64,000 nucleotides of DNA from Tubiluchus corallicola (Eukaryota > Priapulida > Priapulimorpha > Priapulimorphida > Tubiluchidae): assembly GCA_030141605.1 (NCBI GenBank), contig JAQGDQ010000126.1, positions 312,001 to 376,000 on the forward strand, given 5' to 3'. Every line of letters starts with the position of its first letter. The first letter of the stretch is position 1. Below the pieces are notes generated by a model. The model saw nothing but the letters and a program-made list of their open reading frames with translations, was not told the origin of the DNA and made no database searches. The position numbers were made by a program, and so were the translations under genes. Below, piece after piece: positions 43,347 through 56,611 of the stretch.

Positions 43347-43357
43347 AAACGAATGTT

Positions 43358-43436
43358 ATTGGCTAGTTTAACCAAGTTTGAAGCTAGATCATTACGTCAG
43401 TGGCGGTTATAGTTCTCCACCAATGAATGAAACGTG
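43358..43436 (+). pseudogene. Galactosyltransferase 3'-end remnant, unit 3
   Basis: Third copy of the same stop-containing remnant. Confidence 0.88.
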
Positions 43437-44432
43437 GTGCTCTATAAAATAAAATTCATTAAAGATTTATAAATTATTATAAATTATATCATTATTATAT
43501 GTCTTACGTAAATTTCTTAAGTTTCGTAACCGAAAATTGCATTCTTGTTAAATTTAAAAGAGCACTTCATATAGTTAAACTTGCCTTTGTTAAACGTTAG
43601 TCATTGTATGGAACTGAAAAATTTGTTGCTTTTACTTTTTATTTTATATTGTTACGGGGGTTAAATGCCATTTATTTTCGACCCTCTCTACATTGTGATG
43701 GCTCGATCCATTATGAAGCCATTGCATATTAGCACTGCATAGCAGCACGACATAACAGCTATAAGTAGCTGGTATGGAATGGTCCCGTCGGTTTAGTCGA
43801 CAGACGGACAGGTGCGTTTACCACCTAAGCACCTGTTCTGTAGTTACGATCAGAATGAGGAACACAGGAAAAGATTCTGGCTAGTTTTCATATTAATTTT
43901 CTGTTTAAATTTTTGTATTTCTTCAACATGGTTTGGCTGATCCAGATTTGAACGCTGATCGCCTCCCCAATAATAGGTTTGCGCATCACAAATAATGAAT
44001 AAAAACAATTTTTTATACAACTAAAATAAATGTGGAGGACTTTCTGGGGCTGTGCGCAGCTACTTATTAAGTACCAACCAAAAAGTAAAAATCTACATGC
44101 ACATATACGCTGATGAACGCTAATCATTGTTATATCCTTGCAACGTCATTTTATTTATAAAAAAACTGTTTTTGAAATCGGCACGAAATGCAGATTTGCT
44201 GTTGTTGTTGGTGATGGTTTTATTGTCATATTTTTCTTTGAAGCTATCACAAGTCATAATGTTTATCGCACAACTCATAGTATTTATCGTAGAAGGCTGA
44301 AATTTTACATAGTCTTTTGTACAGACTTCTCAGTAGAGCCCTCGATTGGGTCCGTTAAGTGGATCAGCTAGATGAAGTATCCTGCTAAAAAAGTCACAAA
44401 ACGTTAAAGGAGGCACAATTAAAAAGAAATAA

Positions 44433-44722
44433 CCAGAACAGTAACTCTAGCCAAAATTAGTAACATTTTTCTTACTCAACATTATGACTTTGTTATGGGT
44501 CACATTGTTACATTGATTGTGGTTTCATTCTAATGCAAGCTTAATAATGATCTGATGATGATCTACCCTATTTACAACATCACTTGTTAAAGAATCCCGT
44601 TTTTTTCAGTTACTTGCTTATGAGTAACTTCATAGAGTCGTTCATTTCGCCGGGTTGTTGTTCTCGTTCTCGTCCACACTTATATATCAAACTTATCAAG
44701 AGAACTTGAATCTTGTTAATAC
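44433..44722. other. Spacer between the array and the solo LTR
   Basis: No coding or repeat signal recognised. Confidence 0.4.
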
Positions 44723-45056
44723 TGTTACGGGGGCGAAATGCCATTTATTTTCGACCTCCGCCCACCACTACATTGTGATGATTCGATTCATTACGAAGCC
44801 ATTGTATATCAGCACTGCAAAGCAGCTATAAGTAGCTGGTATGGAATGACCTCGTTGGTTCAGTGGGCTGACCGGCAGGTGTGTTTTCCACTTCAGCACC
44901 TGCTCCGTAATGATAACCGGCATGGAGCACAATGGAGTAGATATCTGGCGAGTTACCTAATTCTATAATTATTAGTGCTTTTATTACTGCTTTTTTACGT
45001 ATCCTTCACAAGTACGCCGCGAACTAGCGTATCAGCATCAGTCGCTCTTCGTTACA
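44723..45056 (+). mobile_element. Solo LTR, 334 bp
   Basis: Starts tgttacgggggcgaaatgcc and ends ctcttcgttaca, giving TG...CA with TGTTACG/CGTTACA termini. It is flanked by ATAC on both sides (44719-44722 and 45057-45060). Its first about 220 bp are a diverged version of the LTR-like segment in each tandem unit. No internal retroelement sequence is next to it, as expected after LTR-LTR recombination. Confidence 0.78.
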
Positions 45057-45379
45057 ATACTAACATGTACTAACCTTCATAAAAACATTCTATATCACAA
45101 TGGTTTCTCACAAGTGTTTTAAAAAGGGAATAAATAGTACTAGCATGTAAATATTGATATTATTGTAATAATATTTATTGTTTTTTCATGATACACTAAC
45201 TGTATTTATACTAAAATTATATATAATTTATTATTTGTTATGTGTTTTTGCTACTATAGCTATAATGTAATAGCTCTGTTTTGTACTTTTGTATTTTGTT
45301 TTTGTTTTGCTGTACGTATGTCATTGTAATGTAATGTATATACAAATAAAATTCTAATTCTGTAATTCAAACCTTTCCT

Positions 45380-46549
45380 ATTGGCACAGCTGAATTAGTC
45401 CTTGCTTGTGCTGAAAGACACTGTAAACGCTTATCTTGATAGAGCACACCAGTTTACTGTTTTTTAATTGACTTTTCTAAAGCTTTCGTGCATGTAAATA
45501 TGTTAACGCTTTTTAAGAAACTTGAAAAACAGTGTTCTGTACTTTTGTCTGCTCTTCCCTTATGCTAAATGGATATCTAAATCAGCGCATATGTGCTATG
45601 TGGAACAAAACAAAATCATTCATCTTTTCTGCCACCAATGGAATAAAACAAGGCAGCGTTATCTCAGGTGTATTATTTGCAGTGTATTTTAATGATCTTA
45701 CAATCTCTCTAAAATATGCCAAAGTTGGGTGCGATTTAATAAACGTATTTACTGCGGTTTTAGGTTACGCTGATGACATTGCCCTTCTCGCCGCTACAGT
45801 TTTTGCCTTGAAAACAATGCTTAATGTGTGCCCAATACGCTATAGACCATGATATGCTTTTTAATGTACAAAAATCAAAATGTATTCTACTCCGTCGAAG
45901 TGAATCTGGACAGGTGCCCAAAATTGAAATTAATGGAATAGCGCTTAAATGGTATAATGAGATGTGTCATTTAGATCATAAAGTATCTTATGATTTAAAT
46001 CCAATTAATGATGCGTTACGGTGTCGTAATGATTTCATAGCTAGTGTTAATTCTATGCTTTGTTATTTTAAATCGATAACAAATAGACACGTTTTATTGA
46101 AATTGTTTCAATCATTTTGCTGCTCATTTTACGGTTGCTCGACTTTTAACTTATCTGACAAATGTATTAATGTTTTAAACGTTGAATTTAGAAAAGCTTT
46201 ACGTCGTGTTTTGTCGCTCCCGAAAAATTCTCACGTTAGCATGGCGCATTACATTGCTGAAATTAAACCTTTTATTAACCTAGCAACCAAACGGTCGCAA
46301 ACTTTGTATAGAAAGATTAATAATTTTGCAATCAGCTTACTTCATACTATATCCATTCTAAACCAGTATTCAAGTTTAACTACCCTTTGTAAAATTCGTA
46401 TTTTCTCTTGTGTAATGATTTGCGAACGTTATAGTGATCATGACATTGTTTCTTATGTATTATATCGGACTGCTCGTAGTGAATTTCTCATTCCCGGCTT
46501 TACAAACGAAGAAACAATATCAATGTTACTAACCATTTTAACTAACTAA
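45380..46549 (+). mobile_element. Non-LTR retrotransposon RT and C-terminus
   Basis: Frames joined by frameshifts (near 45540 and 45835) read FLIDFSKAFVHVNMLTLFKK, NGIKQGSVISGVLFAVYFND, LGYADDIALLAATVFALKTM, then FNVQKSKCILLRR and FRKALRRVLSLPKNSH. The RT box YADD is present. The last frame runs uninterrupted for about 240 codons to a stop at 46549. The family resembles that of the 19.2-20.3 kb remnant, which has the complementary front part. 5'-truncated and inactive. Confidence 0.9.
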
Positions 46550-49500
46550 TATTTTGTTATTGTTACATGTCATGATCTTATGCTTCCATTGATCTAATTG
46601 TGCATCAAATTATATGTGCGAATAAGCATAGTAAATATATATTACACTGCATATTATAGGAATTTTCAAAGCTGAGAATATCGACGACGACCACACAAAT
46701 AAGTTTGTGTACTATTTCTTGAAAAATAAGATTATTTTCTCTAATTCTCTAATTATTCGCGAGCAGACTCATGCAAGCCACTATAACGTATCTTTGCACA
46801 AAGTCACAAAAATTAACAATATCGGAAGAGCATTGAATACGTTTGAAAGAATATGCAGAGAGAAAGAGAGAGAAAGAGAGTGAGTGAGTGACAGAATTAA
46901 AGGACTACAGAAAATTGCAGCTTGACCGAAATGAGCCTGCGAGTGTAATTTTAAAAGGCCGTAGCTCAGCTCACAGAGCCGCTAGATTGTTGCCCGGATT
47001 AATAACATGTACCAGTGTAAATAATTCATTCGTAAACAATATCGCGGCAAGATGGTTCTGAAGATTTATTTAGAAATAATAGGATGATTATCCCGTAGCA
47101 GTGAACCCGTAAAATTAGAAATATTGTGTCTTTTTGTACTGCAACGTTAACGTTAACTGAAATTTTTTAAATGTTTTACTTGTTGACATTTTCATTCGAG
47201 CAAAATGTCAAAACACCATACTGCGCTGGCACTGTCGTATAGTAACCGTCAAAAGTAAACTGAGTTCTTGCTGTTTGACCAAGTTTCCATCTCTTGCTGA
47301 ATAACTTTGCGTGCATATATCATCGCAAAAATGTGAACCAAGAAAGTGTTTTCCTCAGCTTTTCCATAATCACACAATTTGTCCTTTATTTCTCAAAAGT
47401 CTTCGCCCTCGTTGGGCGTCCTGTTTGTTGTAAAACTAAAGCAAATCAAAAGTTAAAATGTAGAATTACCCTACGTAGAACAATATGCTTGGTATAATTG
47501 TGGAAATAAGAAAAAATTAAATACCCTAACATAATTACAAAATTACGTTAAAATAGAAGAAAATAATTGAAACAACAATTCGTCCACTCAGCCAATTAAG
47601 GCAAAAATTAAGAAGAAAAATCTAATAGCTAATCAGTCTATTATACACTGATGAAATGTATAATAAAACACACTAAATTTGGCAAATCTCACAAAAATGG
47701 TGTATATATATCGAAAAAAATGGTATTTGATGCCAAACAGCTTTAAAGGGAGAGAGAGAGCCCGTTCTTGTCGTGCACGGTAAACACTACTTTTAGGTAT
47801 AATTTATTGCAGTAAGAAAAGTTGCATTACGCTTAAGCCTTAGTTTGTATTGATTCAATTTGCTCTTACCTGTGACTTGTATTAATTGTGCTGTGAAAAT
47901 AAACTAGCCAAAGAATAATCATTAGACAAACAGTAATGAATTGTATAAAATGTGGCCACACTACTAATACAGTTTACTAACAAAAAGTCCAAATTTAACT
48001 ACTGCACTTTAAATCAGATTCAAATTAAATTAAATTTCAAATCATAACAAAAATAGTCACATAATCCACAGCACTTTAAATCAGTAATTTCACATAATTA
48101 TAGGCCTATATCTTTAACAAAAAAGGACCACCTGTTGTGGTACCTACTGATAGGTGGTCACCGATGAGTGGTGACGCTTCTTTTTTATAGGCAAGGTTAA
48201 CCAAACGCATGGTTACACATGCATGAAGCATACCATCTAAATAATATCGTAAGGCCGCCAATGAAGCCAGGCTTGATTTATATTTTATATTAGGAAAATT
48301 GCAAGAACTTTTGATCTGGGAACTATAGAGTTACGTTTTTGTAGATAACGACACTCGTTAGCTTAATGATCACTTATTTCCACTATCACCTGTACAGGAT
48401 TTTTCGGCCCTAGCTGCAAAACAATAAAGTCGTATGTCGTCATTTGTAAGCGCTACAAATTTCCACTTTATCTGTCAAAACCATAAGCTATGGATACCAA
48501 GGTAAACAATGTGACTAGGTTACATTGTGACTAGGAAGAGTGACACTGATTAATGGGGGTGGGGGTGGGTGCAGGTGGTGACCCGAGAAATTGTACAAAA
48601 AATACAGACTCCTAGAAGTGTGTTTCTATAAAGGTAAACTTTAGGTTTCAGACCCACCCTACCCAGCATTTGTTTGCGACACTATACCAGGTGAGAGGTT
48701 TAAGATCCTCCAGCTTTCACTAAAAGCTCGAGCCTGGGAGAAAGCGAATGTGTGAGTCATTGAATTCAATACGTAAGAGTAGAGCGTAACATCTTTGGCA
48801 TCCGTATTAAAATCATTTAAAAAGTTGTATGTAATTTTAGACCTTAAAAGCATGTGGATGTGCACTGTAAGAAAGAAACATTCTTATAGGAAAGGCATCA
48901 AGATAAGTTACATTTTTAAATTTACTTCAATCCATATGTAACAGTAAGAAGCCAGTATTATAAATTCAAGTCGAATCAAGCGCGATTAAACCGATTTCAG
49001 GTAACTAGTGTCACCTAGTAGTGGGTCCTGCAAATTCAAATAGCTCAACTGCTGCGAACTATAGTTGCGTTTTGTCTGCAGGTTTGAAAAGTGAAGAAGA
49101 AAAGTGTCTTGATGCTTGAGACTTTTTGTGGCCGAAGGTACCACTTGTGGTCGTGAATGTATTGCGCTTTTGCGCTCTTTTTCTTATCCAGACACAAAAT
49201 GATTGTAGCTGTACCGTAGTACTATCGCGAAACTTATTCGTTTTATCCTGCAGTAACTATAGCTCCAGCGCGGACACATCAAAATTTCCACTTGAAAGAA
49301 ATTGTGTAAATTATTAGTTTTACTTAGTTGTTTCTCTCTAAAAGTAAAAATTGATAAAATGGCTATAAGGAAGAATGGTAGCAACTGGACTCTATAAACT
49401 TTCAACTTTGCAAAGTTTAACTTTTAACCACCAAGAAATAAATATTTGACTAAAAACGCCGTCAGTTGAATAAAGTTCAAACAAATTCATCTCAGCAGTA

Positions 49501-50770
49501 ATAATCCCATCAAATAAATCCCATAAATAAAATTATTCGTCAAAATCGTTTCACTGTGTCACAAAAATCGGCACATTTCAATCACATTATTGCAAAAAGT
49601 TACATACTTTTACATACCAAAAACATGTTCCCGCTGTCGTACCTGATATTGTTATTTGATTCAACTTTAAACTATTTTTGCGTTTATTGCTACCTGTGTC
49701 GAAGCAGTTTACACATAAACTGAATTAGTGGTGAAAAAATGGACTCTACATTTACAATGAATTGTAGACGATGTGGAAAAATTTTTGGTTACTATAGTTC
49801 TGCTTAGTTTTCTTTCCACTCAAGCAGACACAGGTCTTAACTCTTAACTACACCACAAACAAAGGAAAATTTGCAAAGCTATAAACACTCGGAAGGCTGG
49901 TGAACACGGCGGTGACTCGAATGTTTCATGAGCACTCCACATAGAATTTCACTGTAGAGAGAAAGTATGGCATCATTATTAGCTATAAAAAGAAACTCGC
50001 ACGACTCCATGTCGTTCAGCACAGACGTTCTTATTCAATTACTCATATAATATTCCGTTTTTGCATGGCATTCGATTTACGGTTTAAAGCAGGGTATGGC
50101 ACAGTTTAAAAAAACTGCGAAAACAGACAAAATGCAGAGCGTACACTGCATTGTGTCCATTTGTAGCCCCCTCTGATACGTTTTATACATCACACAGGTA
50201 AGTTGTGTTTTACCTGTGTGAAACAGTCGGCTTGTGTTAGCCTTAGATCGGATCACCGTACTAAGTTATATGTAAGAAAAATAATCTATGCTTTCGTAAT
50301 AAGACAACTATGATCACTATGGTTCCGCGTAAAAAGGGATTATAATTAACAATACCCAAAATGTATGGTGCTTATAGTGCTTGGATATTATTTTTTGTTC
50401 TTAAGCTGATATAGTTAATTTACATAACACAAAGCTATCTTATAACTGAAAGTTACAGGCAGAATGTAATGGGTGACATAATAACATGATCTTTTTTGAG
50501 TACTTATGCAAAATTCAGTTAGGTTCCTCAAGAAAAGTGGGTTGTGCCTCCCGCGAAATCTAAACAGGTCTACTACTCTTACCGGATGAACTACCTAACC
50601 GTTACCTGTCTGACCTCTGTTGCGTTTTATTGTCTTAATATAAAGAAGGATAAATTTTTCGAGAAGACGAGCGAAAAACGCAAATTCATTGTATTTGATT
50701 TGACACATTTTACGAAATAATTATTGCATCGCCATCATTATTTTCATGAGCGTCGTCACTACTAGCATCG
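46550..50770. other. 4.2-kb gene-free stretch
   Basis: No supported exon. It contains a GA-rich run (46856-46890), a small imperfect hairpin at ccacctgttgtggtacc (about 48128-48145) and a G-rich tgggggtgggggtgggt run near 48554. Otherwise nothing is seen. Confidence 0.4.
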
Positions 50771-50784
50771 TTAATGTACTTACC

Positions 50785-50838
50785 ATCATCATCGTCGTCA
50801 TCATCATCGTCATCATCATCATCACCATCATCATCGGA
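50785..50838. repeat. (ATC)n microsatellite
   Basis: ATC/GTC triplets; poly-Asp on the minus strand is an artefact. Confidence 0.9.
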
Positions 50839-50874
50839 AAACATCTTAACACTATTTTTCAGTTTCAGTATTAA

Positions 50875-51487
50875 AGCCGAATCCAACCTTAAACTGTAGG
50901 TCAAAACAATCTACTCTTTAAAATATTGAAAGGAAACATATTATTTTTTAAAGAGTGACTTATATTTATGTGAAATAATTATTACAACGCAAACGTAGTT
51001 TCGCGTTCACGCCACTAGTTCCTCGATGTTACATACATTATGCCATTCTCTAGTTAGACGGGCACTAACGCCTGCATTTCGAAAACGTGTTGCACAAAAA
51101 CAGGTGTTCTACCTCTCAGTTCAGATGTGTTCGTTTGCGCCGTACTGCATAAGTTCGATAGCTTATACGTGAGCACAGCGGCAAATTTGAAATTGAGTTT
51201 TTATCTTAAAACTTGCCGAGTTTTAGTGTAAGACACCGAATCTCTTACAGTAGAACAGTACTTCAATCTTCGCTTTAACAAACACGTGCAATACGCCCGT
51301 GGAATATTTTTGCTGTTGCAAATTATGGTCGTTTGTGATGTCATCAATAGACATTTCAATCCATTATTTAACTATCCGGACCACTTTTCAAGTATTACGG
51401 GTGTTAAAATGTATACTTCTTACCCTGCATGAAAATAGAATAGTATATGAAAAATCACCCTGTCTTCCTTTAACATCTTAGGCAACG
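50875..51487. repeat. Duplicated 0.65-kb segment, copy 1
   Basis: Collinear with 59070-59757: shared words include tttcgcgttcacg, caccgaatctcttaca, caaacacgtgcaa and gggtgttaaaatgtatactt / tggtgttaaaatgtatactt. Clearly diverged. No coding content is recognised. Confidence 0.88.
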
Positions 51488-51849
51488 TATGTCACGTACT
51501 TCGCATTGTCTCGTTGCTAGCCTCAGTATGTAATTAGTCTTGTTATGCTGCGTGACTGAATCTAACAGAAATTCAATAGCTCGCCATTTTCGAAGTAGAG
51601 AGGCGTTTCGAGAAGAACAGCTTGATCTTTTGGTAGCTGTTCTTTTGTTTCAGGTTATCCAGCTGTTCCTCTGTTAACGGGAGTACACGTGTCAGCCACC
51701 CTTCAGCTAGACGCTGGGTGATGTCAAAACTCTCCCTCGCAATCTTGAAATCGAGTCTTGTACAACAGAAAAAGTGGCTATACATTATAGTTTAATATCT
51801 TAAGCAAACAGCAAATAATAATGAGATTACTCTTAGATTTGAAAAGTTT

Positions 51850-53035
51850 CTAACACTTGAGAGCAAATTTTCAATGCATGGTTGCTGTCCATAGTAGTAG
51901 TGCAGAAAAGTTCACACTAGCGTATTTTCTTCTAATTTCACTAGTCAAGTTACAGTTCGTTAATACATGTTTCTCTCCGCACGAGCATAGTCTTTTGTTT
52001 CTATCTTCACCATCCTAACTGGTCACAATTTTTAAGAAATGTGCTTGCAGCCTTAGCCGAGAGAAATCTATGCAATATTTTTCTATAGTATTCTCTGGTA
52101 TGTTTGGGATTTTCAAGTCCGGGTTATATTCCTTATAAACTATGCGGTTGGTAGAACTAGGGCTGAAAATTTTCTCCTTTAGTAAGTTGTATTGCTGTAC
52201 ACAGTACACTTTCTCATTGACTTCTTGTAAGTTGTATTGCTGTGCACAGTACACTTTTTCATTGACCTCTGGTAAGTTGTATTGCTGTGCACAGTACACT
52301 TTTTCATTGACCTCTGGTAAGTTGTATTGCTGTGCACAGTACACTTTCTCATTGACTTCTGGTAAATTTCTTAAACATTTTACTAAGTCACTATTACACT
52401 GACTCGCTACTTCGTATGCTTCGAATAATGTCTGATGCTTCGCAGGAGAGTCAGGATGCTTCTCAGGATGTTTCTCTTCCTACACAGACGCATTTGCCTA
52501 CATTTGGCCCATGTAGAGAAAGTTAGATAGCCAGTTTCCAACAGCACTAGATCATTGCATGTTGCCTGTTTTACAGATTTGATAAGTTTGACATTAGGCA
52601 TAAGGCTTTTCAAATCAATATTCCATGCTTCGGCACTATAAAAGACACCTGCTAATAATGCGCTGTCCAAAACCTTTTTCTTTATCCAGTACGGATAGTC
52701 ATTGTTCTTACTGATAAATGCGTGTAATTTTAATGTCGGAATTTTTATTCTCAAGATGTTTTGCAATAACTGTGCTCATCTTTGCATTTTCCTTTGTCAT
52801 AGCATCACGATATGTATATGTATTAGTGTGTTTTATCACAACATTGTCGACAGTTAGTGGTAATCTGTCTTGGTCACCACCACCTATAACCATGCTCATG
52901 CAACAGTTTTTGCAGAATTGTAATAACGTCTGCATCTTTTCGATATCTTTTCTTTCCGTTGATGCCACAATGGCCGTATCATCCATCACAATACATCCCA
53001 GTACGCTTTTCGCCAGTCTATACATTTGAGCGATA
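51850..53035 (-). mobile_element. Non-LTR RT fragment with in-frame repeats
   Basis: Minus strand: YRLAKSVLGCIVMDDTAIVA (a MDDT-type RT box known in some LINE families), then IEKMQTLLQFCKNCCMSM, WIKKKVLDSALLAGVFYSAE, VKQATCNDLVLLETGY, and after the repeats FSRLRLQAHFLKIV and a zinc-knuckle-like RLCSCGE-KHVLTNC near 51935-51990. Frameshifts near 52715 and 52020 show decay. A 45-bp repeat array (52182-52366) lies within the frame. Confidence 0.82.
52182..52366 (-). repeat. 45-bp tandem repeat, four units
   Basis: The unit gtaagttgtattgctgtgca plus cagtacactttttcattgac starts at 52182, 52227, 52272 and 52317. On the minus strand each unit encodes EVNEKVYCAQQYNLP, so frame is kept through all four units. 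Confidence 0.95.
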
Positions 53036-53297
53036 GCGTTAGTATTACGTATCTCGTAGCATTACATATTTACATTAATATTTATATATACAACAGTGCT
53101 AATTTGTTACTTTTGAAACCTTACGTCGTTGACGTCAACGTTCGAAATAATCTGAAATGAAAAAAGAGAAAATCTAAAGCCTATTTAAATAATTTTTTAT
53201 ACGATTTAGAAAGAAATATGCATGATGATACTTTTAACTCATTTGAAACTAGTTAGGGTTTCATTAATTTAAACTGCAAATAAAGCCAAAATTAATT

Positions 53298-54405
53298 GAC
53301 ATGGCTTTTATTCAGACACAACATTTGCAACGTTTCGACATACCCTATGCATATCATTTTATTCATACTTGTGGTACAATCACGTCAAGCAAACAAACAG
53401 ATCAACAAGTAGAATAACAGAATAACATTAATTAACAAGATTAGTAAGCAATGTGAATATATATACAATTAAGAGAGAGAGTAAGATGTGTTAGTATGGC
53501 ATACAATTCATTCCATGTCGAAACAATTACGTTGTAGAGCCCATATAACTTCTTCAATGAAATTTACTGTATTTGTATTTGTAGTTGTTCTTTACTAGCA
53601 TTACTTCTTACATCTAACGTACAGGAAAAAACTTCAGAACGAAAATTTTCATTTGCGTGAAAAGTTTTATACTCGTTACAAATAGATAACAAATTACAAC
53701 CATTATAGAAGAGGCATGAAATCGAGAACTATGTGCAAGGCAATTGGCTATTTGATTTTCATTATATAAGCAACTGTGGTAAAATTTAACAAATCGTTTT
53801 TGAAATTTGTTAAAGTGGAGGAAACAATATCATATCTAAAAGGAAGACAGTATCTGTGTGATCTAAACGGCAAATTCCTATGTCCTGATCACACGACAAC
53901 CCACCTAAATAAAAGATAAAAAAGAATAAAATTACAGTGAAAAAGATACAAAAATCAACATTATGACAAGCAAACAAGACAAATACTAAATTATAAACTT
54001 ATATATCGTGAGGTACAAATGAAAAAATATAAAGTTATGTTACTCCAGCACAATTCATTCTTTGATCAATGCGTGTGGGGCTTCACATCAAAAATCACGA
54101 ACAACATTGTAAACGGCAGAGAAGAAAGTTGATCAGAGCTTAGTGATCAACTTCCTTCTCTGCCCCTCGAATTATTTTTTGAGGTACACGTATTTATTTT
54201 TTTCTTTATAACTTTACGTTTTCTGTCATTTGGCCTTGCACCACACGATATGTAAGTTTGCAATTTTGTATTTGTCTTCTTTGCTTGTCATAATGTTGAT
54301 TTTTGAATCTTTTACACTGTACTTTTATTTAGGTGGGTTGTTGCGTGATTATGACATAGAGTATGTCGAAAAGTTGCAAATGTTGTGATTGAATAAAAGC
54401 CATGT
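53298..54405. repeat. Inverted pair of related element ends with central hairpin
   Basis: The right copy (54204-54405, minus sense) reads through acaacccacctaaataaaag and aaatcaacattatgacaagc. The left copy has the same words in plus sense at 53880-54045 plus its outer end acatggcttttattcagaca at 53298-53350, split by about 530 bp. Between the arms is a 19-bp near-perfect hairpin (54117-54135 with 54144-54162: cagagaagaaagttgatca / tgatcaacttccttctctg). No protein frame. Confidence 0.8.
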
Positions 54406-56611
54406 TTTTGCTTAAGTGTGTATCAGTAATCATTTTCATAGTGAGAATTCGTTTTCCTCATCACAAATAAGATTAAAAAAGAAGTTAATTTAATAATAAG
54501 CCATACCTAACAAAATTTTTATTTTATCACAGCAACATAATTTTGACTTATATAACATCATTTCACATATTACATTTACACATATTACATTTCACAAAAT
54601 AACAAAATACGTAAGCAAAAAGCTGTAGATTATGAACCTGACAAGTGCCAAATAGTCCTCGCGTACAGAACCGCTTAGCTTATATACGACCGGACAAACT
54701 TCAATCTGAACATAAAATTAGTAATTCAAATGAACGGAAATTCAACGATTTGCATGTCAACATTAACTTCTTATGATGAATTTTGCATGTAAGAAACGGA
54801 CAAGTCTACGTACAAAAAAACGGGAGTATAAATCAAACCTTACATAAACTTTATGAAGAAGAAGCGGCCAATGCATACGAAGTCAGGTGATCAGGCCAGC
54901 ATAAAGTCATGTAAAGAAACCACGTGGTAACCACAGATTGACCTGCATGAATTATTATTACAGAAAACACTAAGCAAATAAGTCTATTAAATGCATTTTT
55001 AAGTAAAAGAAAAAGATTTAGAATGAGTAAAACTGTATTGTTAATCAAAAAATATAAAAAATAAAAAAAAATTAGAAAAAGCTAGAATTCAATTCACGAT
55101 ATATGTGCCTTGACACCGGTTTCGTAACAGTACATAAATAAAAAATCCCACAGAATTTGTTTTTTATTGATTGTAACTATTCTTTGAGTTAATCTATAAA
55201 TTTGCATTATGTGTCCTCTCTGTTTCTCATTGTAGAATTTCTCATGTCAGTGGATTGACCTTTTAATAATATTAAAAATTTGTTCAATGTATTTTCTGCC
55301 ATACCAAATGGCAATAATAATTTTGTCTTTATAATGAGTAGTCAAGATGTCGAATTATGCAAGATTTTTGCAGCTTTTCGAACTAGTAACCAGTTATTGT
55401 CTTAATTAAAATCTAGATACAATTGTGGAAAGAATTATCAATACCGCTTTATGTAACACTGTTGTTATAACTATTTTTAACATTTGAATGAATGAATTGT
55501 TATTTTTTGTACGCTCGTGCCACAATATTCCTTTGTAAGGCGATTTTGTCTCTGTTAAACGTTTCTTTCAATGTTAATTAAATCTGTTTTGTTTATTTGT
55601 TTGTAATGCAATGTACTGTGGTTCAATAAGCAAACACACATATCATTAGTAATTTCAGTTTAGAAATTTAGATGGGGTGATTACAATTAGAAATTATTTT
55701 GAAAAGAGAGAAACAACTTTAGTGTGTTTTGTGTCTATAAACCTTCCCGACAGGTCAAAAGCTAAAAACTTCTAACAACGTTGTGGAAAAGTGATGGCAG
55801 GATTAAATGAAAGAAAACCATTTGTGTTTGGGGATTTCAACCTGGCCGTGATGTCTTGTGATAGCCGCTGCCCTATTGCTGATTTCATAGCTGCGAAATT
55901 TATTGTTCTCAGCCTGTGTAAGCGTATATCCATTTATTAACAAACCCGATTACTGCATATAATGCAACATTAAAATAAATAGTTATTACACAAATAATGC
56001 TCAGCTGAAAACTACGTACTACCTCTTCCAAACAGTCACAAAGATAGAATGATATTTATGATATGTCATTAAAATATTCCATAGAAATGAAAATTAATTC
56101 TTTTATAAATTTCGACATATTGCTATTGCAAATCTATTTTAGTCATTTAATAGTGATATCTGATTCGTGAAAGATCATTTTACAGTCTATTTCGCCTCTT
56201 TAATCGACTCTTACTGTTGTTGGAATACCGTGGGGGCAAACATGTCTATAAAACTTTACGTAAATTTAAAGAGATAATATAATCCTTATATAAAATTATA
56301 TAAAGTTATTTATCATGCAATATTAATTGTCAATTGCCGTACGAATAATTAAATTTTATATTAACGAGTGCGTGATGCCACAGATAATAAAACTGTTTAT
56401 TACACGTCTAGTTATTGAGCTCTGCCATTCCACACCTTTCTAATAAGTGGCAGCAGCTAACCTGCTTCAGCCAGATTCAACTGGTCATGCGCACTGGCTA
56501 CTCAGCAACACTCAGAGGTACAAGTTTCATTATTGTCTTGGCTTCTATCACCGTTAACAGCAACCAAGAGTAATTGTGTCCAAATGTGTTGTTAAAACAA
56601 AACTGAACACA
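54406..56611. other. Gene-free stretch upstream of the GPCR exon
   Basis: AT-rich; no exon or repeat is recognised. The last few hundred bases should include the promoter and 5' UTR of the gene starting at 56612. Confidence 0.4.

Noticed and set aside
46955-47010. tRNA-like ggccgtagctcagctcacag
   Set aside because: Only a box-A-like word; no box B or cloverleaf follows.
51573-51785. 70-codon minus-strand frame with ITQRLAEGWLTRVLPLTEEQ
   Set aside because: Looks helical, but I found no family match, no splice context and no partner exon; it lies just behind an RT remnant.
52708-53025. MDD instead of YADD read as a broken RT active site
   Set aside because: Some LINE families normally carry MDDT; the surrounding pattern fits them, so this is not by itself decay.
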